DNA of 5,185 bases from a bacterium 42_11 (lineage in GTDB: Bacteria; Synergistota; GBS-1). The stretch is taken from assembly GCA_001508835.1 (NCBI GenBank), contig LGFB01000108.1:1-5185 (forward strand). The letters are read 5' to 3'. Below, piece by piece: positions 1 through 5,007 of this stretch; position 1 is the stretch's first letter, and every line of letters begins with the position of its first letter. The position numbers and the translations under genes were made by a program. The notes beneath the pieces were generated by a model. It had not been told where the DNA came from, made no database searches, and was given only the letters and a program-made list of their open reading frames with translations.

Positions 1-302
1 GGGAGCTTGTTAAGACCAAGTTTGGTCTGAGGGAAGCTGTATATGCTGCTCTTTCAGGCCCTTCTTATGAGACTCCTGCGGAAATAAAAGCGCTTAGGTT
101 ACTTGGAGCAGATGTGGTTGGGATGTCTGTGGTTCCCGAAGTTATCGTCGCTCGGCAAATGGGACTGAGGGTTTTGGGTATTGTAGGTGTTGCTAACTTG
201 GCGGGAGAAGATATTGTTACACACCAAGAAGTTTTAAAAGCGATGAGCAAGTGTAAAGAGCGATTGAGGGAGGTAATATCTTTTTGTTTAGGTGAGCTAT
301 GA
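1..302 (+). CDS. punA: Purine nucleoside phosphorylase, C-terminal part (5' end outside window)
   Basis: This is the last 99 codons (reading from base 3) of a trimeric, human/Bacillus-type purine nucleoside phosphorylase. The enzyme splits (deoxy)inosine and (deoxy)guanosine with phosphate into base and (deoxy)ribose-1-phosphate in the cytosol. In fragment numbering, the run GPSYETPAEI (19-28) holds the family's purine-binding Tyr and catalytic Glu (Y22, E23). GMSVVPEVIVAR (40-51) carries the Met and Ser of the nucleoside/phosphate site. N65 matches the base-binding Asn (N243 in human PNP), and H74 in the HQEVL run matches the His that contacts the sugar 5'-OH. Spacing from Glu to Asn is 42 residues, as in human PNP. 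The Asn-to-His loop is a few residues shorter than I recall for homologues. The stop codon overlaps the start of pdp, so the two are probably translationally coupled. The N-terminal phosphate loop cannot be checked here. Confidence 0.95.
   Translation, partial: ELVKTKFGLREAVYAALSGPSYETPAEIKALRLLGADVVGMSVVPEVIVARQMGLRVLGIVGVANLAGEDIVTHQEVLKAMSKCKERLREVISFCLGEL
291..296 (+). promoter_or_regulatory. Ribosome-binding site of pdp
   Basis: GGTGAG lies inside the last codons of punA. It sits 2 bases before the ATG at 299 and 5 bases before the ATG at 302, so spacing favours the second of the two tandem start codons. Translation may also be fed by ribosomes terminating on punA at 300-302. Confidence 0.5.
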
Positions 303-1591
303 TGATACCTTCTGAGATTATTCGCAAAAAAAGGGATGGTTTAGAGCTTGCGAGGGAAGAAATCGTTGGTTTTGTTGATGGCTTCCTTCGTGGTGAAGTA
401 GCGGACTATCAAATTGCAGCTTTTTGTATGGCTGTTTACTTTAGGGGAATGACGCTTGATGAGACAAGGGCATTGACAGAAGCTATTGCTTGGTCTGGTA
501 AGTGCTTGAATTTGAAATGCATTAAGGAGCCCAAGCTTGATAAACATAGTACGGGCGGCGTTGGGGACAAGACGAGCTTAGTTTTGGTACCTTTGATGGT
601 TTCTTGTGGTTTTCTCTTTCCAAAACTTTCAGGGCGAGGGCTTGGTTATAGTGGAGGAACCATTGATAAGATAGAATCGATACCCGGTTTCAGGACTAGC
701 TTGTCTGTTAGGGAAATCAAAAGAAACTTGGAGAGCGTGGGAGGAGTTATAGCAGGGCAAAGCCCAGAGTTAGCTCCTGCCGATAAAAAGATTTATGCCT
801 TGAGAGATGTTACGGCTACCGTGGAATCTATACCTCTTATTGTTTCAAGTATTATTGGTAAGAAACTTGCTTCTGGAACGGATGTATGGGTGTTCGATGT
901 TAAGGTGGGGAAGGGAGCGTTTATGAAGGAAATAGACGAGGCTAGAAAGCTTGCTCAAACTTTGGTTACACTATCGCAGCAGTTTGGTAAGAAAGCAAGT
1001 GCTTTCATAACAGATATGAATCAGCCGCTGGGTAATAGTGTGGGGAACTCTCTCGAGGTTGAAGAAGCTATTTATACGCTGAAGGGAGAAGGGCCTTCAG
1101 ATTTGAAAGAAGTGGTTTTGTCCTTAGGAGTCGCTTTAAGTGAACTTGCGGGAAGACCACTGAGTAAAAGTGTTTTAAGAAAGAAGCTTGAAAGCGGAGA
1201 GGCACTTGACGTGTTCGTAAAGATAGTTGAAGCCCAGGGAGGAGACCCCCGTGTTGTAGAGGATACCAGACTTATGCCTTATGCTACATATGTTCGAATA
1301 GTAGAAGCTGAGAGAGAAGGTCATATTTCCTCGCTTGATGCGGAAAAGATTGGGTTGGCAGTTCTTTTTCTTGGCGGGGGTAGGCGTAGAAAAGAAGAAG
1401 AGATAGATAGAGGTGTTGGTATTAAGCTGTTTAAGAAAGAAGGGGATCGCGTCTACAAGGGAGAACCTTTAGCGGAAATTTGGTATTCTTCTGAAACTGA
1501 TCTGGAACGTGCCTTTGGACTTGTTAAAAGTGCTTATGAAATATCGGAGGAATTTAAAGGTAGAAGGACGCTTATATATGAAAGAATATAG
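299..1591 (+). CDS. pdp: Pyrimidine-nucleoside phosphorylase (thymidine phosphorylase family)
   Basis: Complete 430-residue cytosolic enzyme, close to the usual length (about 433 for Geobacillus PyNP, 440 for E. coli DeoA). It splits thymidine, deoxyuridine and probably uridine with phosphate. Order: N-terminal helical domain with IRKKRDGLEL (7-16), phosphate-binding DKHSTGGVGD (81-90), family signature around 111-126, YALRDVTATV (166-175), then the C-terminal PyNP domain from about 345. Active-site residues align with E. coli DeoA at a constant offset of two: K82, H83, S84, S111, T121, R169, S184, K188, F208 and M209. YALRD and the QPLGNSVGN region (243-251) look more like Gram-positive PyNP than DeoA, so I prefer pdp; deoA is the alternative symbol. 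Oddity: the signature reads GYSGGT where most homologues have GHTGGT. The start is ATG at 299 (overlapping the punA stop by 4 bases) or the adjacent ATG at 302. The 3' end overlaps the next gene by 14 bases. Confidence 0.96.
   Translation: MMIPSEIIRKKRDGLELAREEIVGFVDGFLRGEVADYQIAAFCMAVYFRGMTLDETRALTEAIAWSGKCLNLKCIKEPKLDKHSTGGVGDKTSLVLVPLMVSCGFLFPKLSGRGLGYSGGTIDKIESIPGFRTSLSVREIKRNLESVGGVIAGQSPELAPADKKIYALRDVTATVESIPLIVSSIIGKKLASGTDVWVFDVKVGKGAFMKEIDEARKLAQTLVTLSQQFGKKASAFITDMNQPLGNSVGNSLEVEEAIYTLKGEGPSDLKEVVLSLGVALSELAGRPLSKSVLRKKLESGEALDVFVKIVEAQGGDPRVVEDTRLMPYATYVRIVEAEREGHISSLDAEKIGLAVLFLGGGRRRKEEEIDRGVGIKLFKKEGDRVYKGEPLAEIWYSSETDLERAFGLVKSAYEISEEFKGRRTLIYERI
1563..1568 (+). promoter_or_regulatory. 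Ribosome-binding site deciding the start of the CCA-family gene
   Basis: GAAGGA, 9 bases before the ATG at 1578 and inside the end of pdp. It supports 1578 rather than the in-frame ATG at 1536 (weak upstream sequence) or the GTG/TTG-type openings further upstream, which would give a much longer overlap with pdp. Confidence 0.55.
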
Positions 1592-2927
1592 AGCCTTTGT
1601 GTTAGACGAAGGTATATGTTGGTTTAGTAAAGAGGAAATTTCAATTTATAAGAGGTATGGCTTATTAGAGGAAATGAAATATTATCTTTTTTCTTCCCCG
1701 CCAAAGTTAAGAGGATATCCTCTTCGGGTCTGTGAACTATTGAAGAAAATCGAAAATGCATCCTTTTATCCTAAGTTATCGGGGCTTATTGAAGCAGTTT
1801 CTGAGATAGGGGGAAAACTTTATCTGGTTGGGGGAAGCGTAAGAGACCTAATCTTATATGGTGATATACTTAGGGAACCAGATTTGCTGGTAGATGCAGA
1901 TGTGTCAATCTTTTTGGAGTCTCTGCTGAAAAGAGGTATATCCTTGAAGGAAATGACGCCATTTTTGACCTTAAAGGTTATTGTAGAAGACGAACTCTTC
2001 GATGTGGCTTTTTGTAGAAAAGAGTTTTATGAAAGACCAGGAGACTTACCTAAGGTCTCTATTGCTTCTTTAATGGAGGATATGTATAGGAGAGATTTTA
2101 CTATAAATGCAATGGCTTTAGGGATATGCGGTGAAGAAAAGGGGATGCTTTACGATCCCTTTTTTGGTTTAGAGGATTTAAGTAAAGGATTACTTCGTGT
2201 AATTAGGCCTTATTCTTTTATTGAAGATCCAACAAGGATAGTTAGGGCTGTTAGGCTGAAGATGCGGTTTTCTCTGGAGTTCGAGGACGAGACGTTGAGG
2301 CTTCTTAGAAAAGCGGTAGAGAAAGGAGCATTGCGACTTATAAGTTGGGTTAGATTGTGGAGGGAGTTTGAAGAGTTTTTTAAGGAAGAAAATGCCATAG
2401 AGGGAATTTTCTTGATGGATAATCTTGGCATTTTTGAAAGTATAGGATTAACTTTGGAGGAAAAAGAAAGAGAGGTTTTAATGAAATTAAGGCAAGAGAG
2501 CCTTCTTCCAGAGGAAAAAGAAAGGTATATGTTATATGCGCTGTTTGGTATGAAAGGGGAGGATGAAGCACGAGAATGGGGTTTAAGATTTCAACTTTCT
2601 AAAAATATCAGGGAATCTCTTGTCATGGCTTCTTTTTGGAGGGATCTTGATAGGTTGAACTTTGGCAGAAAATATCAGATTATGAAAAAAGCCGATGAGA
2701 GTCTTGTTAGGTTTTGGTCTATATGCATTGGTAGAGATTTAACGGATTTGTGGAAAAAAATTGTGAGTGAGAGACCAATCTTATCTCAGGAGGAAATAAA
2801 GAAAATGGCCTTAAACAAGGGAGTCGAATATGGTAGGATAAAGATGGAAGTTTTGAGGTTGCAGATAGAAGAAGGTTTGAAATCTAAAGGTGATATCTTA
2901 AGAAGGTTAGGAAAGGAGAGTGTTTAG
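1578..2927 (+). CDS. Class II tRNA nucleotidyltransferase / poly(A) polymerase family protein (CCA-adding-like)
   Basis: A 449-residue protein of the family that adds CCA, CC or A to tRNA 3' ends, or poly(A) tails. Visible motifs: nucleotidyltransferase loop LYLVGGSVRD (81-90); motif A at about 100-108 ending DLLVDAD; FDVAF (141-145); a probable flexible-loop region YERPGDLP (151-158); motif B RRDFTINAMAL (171-181); DPFFGLEDL (193-201); and motif D EDPTRIVRAVR (216-226), whose EDxxR form selects the incoming nucleotide by its amino-acid side chains. The tail (about 403-444) resembles the C-terminal domain of bacterial long-form CCA enzymes. Two oddities. Motif A has E100-P-D102 instead of Asp-x-Asp, changing one metal-binding carboxylate. 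The motif E region (SWVRLWREF, 256-264) is degenerate. About 80 residues precede the catalytic loop, against about 20 in the Geobacillus enzyme; 1-50 match nothing I recognise. I cannot tell CCA-, CC-, A-adding or poly(A) activity from the sequence. The start is ATG 1578, overlapping pdp by 14 bases. Confidence 0.88.
   Translation: MKEYRAFVLDEGICWFSKEEISIYKRYGLLEEMKYYLFSSPPKLRGYPLRVCELLKKIENASFYPKLSGLIEAVSEIGGKLYLVGGSVRDLILYGDILREPDLLVDADVSIFLESLLKRGISLKEMTPFLTLKVIVEDELFDVAFCRKEFYERPGDLPKVSIASLMEDMYRRDFTINAMALGICGEEKGMLYDPFFGLEDLSKGLLRVIRPYSFIEDPTRIVRAVRLKMRFSLEFEDETLRLLRKAVEKGALRLISWVRLWREFEEFFKEENAIEGIFLMDNLGIFESIGLTLEEKEREVLMKLRQESLLPEEKERYMLYALFGMKGEDEAREWGLRFQLSKNIRESLVMASFWRDLDRLNFGRKYQIMKKADESLVRFWSICIGRDLTDLWKKIVSERPILSQEEIKKMALNKGVEYGRIKMEVLRLQIEEGLKSKGDILRRLGKESV
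2913..2920 (+). promoter_or_regulatory. Ribosome-binding site of the M50 protease gene
   Basis: AAGGAGAG, 9 bases before the GTG at 2930, lies within the final codons of the preceding gene. It supports the GTG start, which lies 2 bases after the upstream stop codon. Confidence 0.7.
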
Positions 2928-2929
2928 GG

Positions 2930-3520
2930 GTGTTAACTTCTTTTTCTGATTTGATATTAAGTTTTCCAGCCGTTATAATAGCTTTGAGCTTTCACGAGTA
3001 TGCTCACGCGTGGGTTGCCGATAAGCTGGGAGACCCTACACCACGATTTACAGGAAGGCTCACTATAAATCCACTTGCGCATCTTGATGTTTTAGGGACG
3101 ATAATGCTTTTGTTTTTCAGATTCGGGTGGGCTAAGCCAGTAATGATAAACCCAGATAATTTTAGGAAACCCAAGAGAGATATGGCCTTGGTTGCTATTT
3201 CTGGTCCCTCTATAAATTTTCTTTTAGCACTGCTTTTTGCTGTTCCCTTTAAGCTTGGAATCCATATGGGATGGGCTACGGAGAGATTTTTCTTCAATGC
3301 TCTTATCATTAACATATCTCTTATGGTCTTCAATTTAATTCCTCTTCCGCCACTTGATGGGTCTAGAATAGTGAGTTATTTCCTTTCGTACAGACTTGAA
3401 CGGTATTACAGGGAAATAGAGAGATACAGTATGCTTATACTTTTGCTTCTAATAGGATTGGGAGTCATAAGAAAAGTTATGCTACCTATAATATTCTCAA
3501 TACTGTATTTTCTGATTTAA
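2930..3520 (+). CDS. Site-2 protease family (M50) intramembrane zinc metalloprotease
   Basis: A 196-residue polytopic membrane protein and probable intramembrane zinc protease. The zinc-binding HEYAH (H22, E23, H26) sits in the first membrane segment (about 7-30). NPLAH (47-51) follows. The conserved SGPSIN motif (91-96) opens a second long hydrophobic segment (about 84-106). The third metal ligand, D143, lies in NLIPLPPLDGSR (135-146), so all expected catalytic residues are present. Further hydrophobic segments run at about 122-140 and 166-195. FGWAKPV (65-71) is typical of the small, PDZ-less M50 proteins of bacteria and archaea. The protein is the core alone: no PDZ, CBS or signal peptide. 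Its substrate is unknown; relatives cleave anti-sigma factors, pro-sigma factors or leftover signal peptides. Neighbours are soluble RNA and nucleotide enzymes and give no clear hint. The GTG start, with a good ribosome-binding site 9 bases upstream, lies 2 bases after the previous stop, implying cotranscription. Confidence 0.93.
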   Translation: MLTSFSDLILSFPAVIIALSFHEYAHAWVADKLGDPTPRFTGRLTINPLAHLDVLGTIMLLFFRFGWAKPVMINPDNFRKPKRDMALVAISGPSINFLLALLFAVPFKLGIHMGWATERFFFNALIINISLMVFNLIPLPPLDGSRIVSYFLSYRLERYYREIERYSMLILLLLIGLGVIRKVMLPIIFSILYFLI

Positions 3521-3528
3521 GGGGTGGT
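3521..3528 (+). promoter_or_regulatory. Ribosome-binding site of acyP
   Basis: GGGGTGGT directly follows the stop codon of the protease gene and is 8 bases before the GTG start at 3537. It is a G-rich, non-perfect Shine-Dalgarno. Confidence 0.55.
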
Positions 3529-3536
3529 TACTTGAA

Positions 3537-3815
3537 GTGAAAGTAGCCCGCTTAAAAGCCAAGGTATATGGATTGGTTCAAGGTGTTGGTTTTAGGTATT
3601 TCGTTAAGCGTGAAGCGCAGAAGCGTGGAATAACTGGATGGGTTAGGAATAACGCTGATGGTAGTGTTGAGGTTCTTGGAGAAGGAGATAGAGGTTTGCT
3701 TGAAGAGCTTCTTAATCTGCTTCATAAAGGGCCTACTTTTGCTTTTGTTGCCCGTGTGGATTATGTTTGGGAGGAATATAAAGGTGAGTTTGAAACTTTC
3801 GAGATAAGATATTAA
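3537..3815 (+). CDS. acyP: Acylphosphatase
   Basis: A complete 92-residue acylphosphatase, the standard size for this small alpha/beta sandwich. It hydrolyses carboxyl-phosphate mixed anhydrides such as acetyl phosphate, 1,3-bisphosphoglycerate and carbamoyl phosphate in the cytosol; the physiological substrate in bacteria is usually uncertain. The family signature YGLVQGVGFRYF (11-22) contains the phosphate loop and catalytic Arg (R20, equal to R23 in the muscle enzyme). GWVRNNADGSVEV (34-46) contains the catalytic Asn (N38, equal to N41). The chain ends in the usual FEIRY strand. It begins with GTG, 16 bases after the protease gene, and surE follows 17 bases later. Nothing is missing or unusual. 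Its place here may be loosely metabolic, since carbamoyl and acetyl phosphates feed nucleotide and energy metabolism, but that link is speculative. Confidence 0.97.
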   Translation: MKVARLKAKVYGLVQGVGFRYFVKREAQKRGITGWVRNNADGSVEVLGEGDRGLLEELLNLLHKGPTFAFVARVDYVWEEYKGEFETFEIRY

Positions 3816-3817
3816 TC

Positions 3818-3825
3818 GAAGGGGG
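3818..3825 (+). promoter_or_regulatory. Ribosome-binding site of surE
   Basis: GAAGGGGG lies in the 17-base gap after acyP, 7 bases before the ATG at 3833. Confidence 0.6.
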
Positions 3826-3832
3826 ACGCGAA

Positions 3833-4585
3833 ATGGCGATATTGCTTACAAATGACGATGGTATACATTCAGAAGGATTACTGGCTTTGATAAAGAAACT
3901 GAAAGATATAGATGAACTAGTTGTGGTTGCTCCCGATTCTGACAGAAGTTCCATTGCTCATGCAATAACTTTACGTAGACCTTTGAGACTTAACAGAGTT
4001 AGTGACCTTGTGCTATTAGACGGTTGTGAGGAGGTTTATACCTGTGATGGAACTCCGGTTGATTGTGTTATTCTTGGGGTCAGTGAAGTTCTGAAGGGTA
4101 AAGAAGTAAGAGCCATCGTATCTGGAATAAATAGGGGTTTAAATTTGGGAATAGATATAATTTATTCAGGAACTGTTGCCGCTGCAATGGAGGGAGCCCT
4201 ACTTGGAATAACATCTGTGGCTATTTCTGCTGATTCTTCGGATAAAACTATTTTTGAAGAAGCAGCCTCTTTCATCAAGGATTTTCTGCCCGAATTGCTT
4301 AAGAAAGGTCTTCCAGGCCATACCTTTTTAAATATAAATTATCCCAGAAATCCTCGGGGGATTAAGTTTACAAGGCAAGGTTATAGAGTTTATTCAGGTA
4401 GAGTTTTAAGATACGAGGACCCTTGGGGGAGAAGTTGTTACTGGATAAGCGGAGATGTTATAGAGAAACTTGAATACGAAAGTGATATATGGGCCGTATC
4501 TAATGGTTATATATCTATAACGCCTCTTCATGTGGATTTAACTAATCACGATTGTTTAAACTCCCTTCGGGAGTGGTTTATGTGA
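3833..4585 (+). CDS. surE: 5'/3'-nucleotidase SurE
   Basis: A complete 250-residue SurE, the usual length for the family. SurE is a divalent-metal-dependent phosphatase that removes the 5'- or 3'-phosphate from nucleoside monophosphates; some members also trim short polyphosphate. Metal ligands are all present: D8 and D9 in LLTNDDGIHSEG, S39 in APDSDRSS, and N100 in SGINRGLNLG. The conserved H43 in AHAIT follows the second, CDGTPVDCV (71-79) is the nucleotide-pocket run, and IYSGTVAAAMEG (110-121) closes the active-site core. The C-terminal ISITPLHVDLT (about 227-238) is the oligomer-forming region. The product would supply nucleosides to the phosphorylases encoded at the start of the window, a plausible salvage link, although SurE is commonly discussed as a stress or stationary-phase factor. 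Unlike many proteobacteria, no pcm neighbour is seen here. Its last four bases overlap the archease start, and its final codons form a hairpin over the next ribosome-binding site. Confidence 0.97.
   Translation: MAILLTNDDGIHSEGLLALIKKLKDIDELVVVAPDSDRSSIAHAITLRRPLRLNRVSDLVLLDGCEEVYTCDGTPVDCVILGVSEVLKGKEVRAIVSGINRGLNLGIDIIYSGTVAAAMEGALLGITSVAISADSSDKTIFEEAASFIKDFLPELLKKGLPGHTFLNINYPRNPRGIKFTRQGYRVYSGRVLRYEDPWGRSCYWISGDVIEKLEYESDIWAVSNGYISITPLHVDLTNHDCLNSLREWFM
4560..4574 (+). promoter_or_regulatory. Hairpin enclosing the archease ribosome-binding site
   Basis: ACTCCC-TTC-GGGAGT is a perfect 6-bp inverted repeat with a 3-base loop, lying in the last codons of surE. Its right arm holds GGGAG (4569-4573), the only good Shine-Dalgarno for the archease GTG start at 4582 (8-base spacing). 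In free mRNA the site would be paired; a ribosome finishing surE would open it. There is no following T-run, so it is not a terminator. The regulatory role is inferred from position only. Confidence 0.45.
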
Positions 4586-4995
4586 TAGAGTTTATTGATC
4601 ATACAGCGGATGTAGGGATTAGGGTAAAAGCTAAAAGCCTTGAGGAATTATTTAAGGAAGCTGCCTATGGGTTGCTAAATATAATGTTCTCTTTTGAGCG
4701 AGATTCTTTTCCTTTGGAAGAAGAGGTCTTGATAAAACTGAGTGCTGAAGATCCTGAGGAACTACTTATTGCTTGGCTTAATGAGCTTATCTATCTTTTT
4801 GAAAGTAAGTACTATGCTTTTAGAAATATAAAGATTATGGAAATAACTGAGACGACCCTAAAAGCCAAGGTGGAATGTTTCAAAGTACGGAAGGAGGAAG
4901 TGGTTTGTTACGTAAAGTCAGCAACTTATCACAATTTAAGCCTACATAGGACTGCAGATGGCTTTTATGAAGCTACTGTCATATTTGATATATAG
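4582..4995 (+). CDS. Archease, activator of the RNA ligase RtcB
   Basis: A 137-residue archease (MTH1598/TM1083-like). Archeases speed guanylylation and turnover of the RtcB 3'-phosphate RNA ligase, which joins tRNA exon halves or repairs cleaved RNA; they bind a divalent metal through conserved acidic residues. Visible features: the N-terminal signature MIEFIDHTADVGI (1-13) with D10, the helix SLEELFKEAAYGL, the central ELLIAWLNELIYLFE run (about 54-68), the KSATYHNL motif (112-119, equal to the family's KAxTYHxL), and the invariant C-terminal Asp-Ile (136-137) that helps bind metal. Start choice: GTG at 4582 gives the normal family N-terminus, a GTGA overlap with the surE stop and a Shine-Dalgarno at 4569-4573. 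The in-frame ATG at 4552 would add ten unrelated residues. No rtcB is in the window, so its partner must be elsewhere. Translation is probably coupled to surE. Confidence 0.95.
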   Translation: MIEFIDHTADVGIRVKAKSLEELFKEAAYGLLNIMFSFERDSFPLEEEVLIKLSAEDPEELLIAWLNELIYLFESKYYAFRNIKIMEITETTLKAKVECFKVRKEEVVCYVKSATYHNLSLHRTADGFYEATVIFDI

Positions 4996-5000
4996 GAGGT
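4994..5000 (+). promoter_or_regulatory. Ribosome-binding site of mtnP
   Basis: AGGAGGT, a near-perfect Shine-Dalgarno overlapping the archease stop codon, 7 bases before the ATG at 5008. It is the strongest in the window, so mtnP may be translated more efficiently than its upstream neighbours. Confidence 0.8.
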
Positions 5001-5007
5001 GTGTTTT

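Noticed and set aside
475..510. TTGACA at 475-480 as an internal promoter -35 box
   Set aside because: No credible -10 hexamer lies 16-18 bases downstream, and the site is deep inside pdp, encoding conserved-length protein.
1509..1577. Longer version of the CCA-family protein starting before 1578
   Set aside because: It would overlap pdp by over 50 bases, the added residues match no family N-terminus, and the best Shine-Dalgarno points to 1578.
3004..3333. Antisense open frame of about 109 codons opposite the M50 protease gene
   Set aside because: It lies wholly within a gene with intact catalytic motifs, shows no recognisable protein features, and would be the only minus-strand gene in the block.
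4560..4574. Hairpin after surE as an intrinsic terminator
   Set aside because: There is no T-run after the stem, it lies inside coding sequence, and archease begins only 7 bases later. A translational role is more plausible.
4552..4581. Archease start at the ATG at 4552
   Set aside because: It adds ten residues not seen in the family and lacks a ribosome-binding site; GTG 4582 gives the standard N-terminus and a 4-base overlap with surE.
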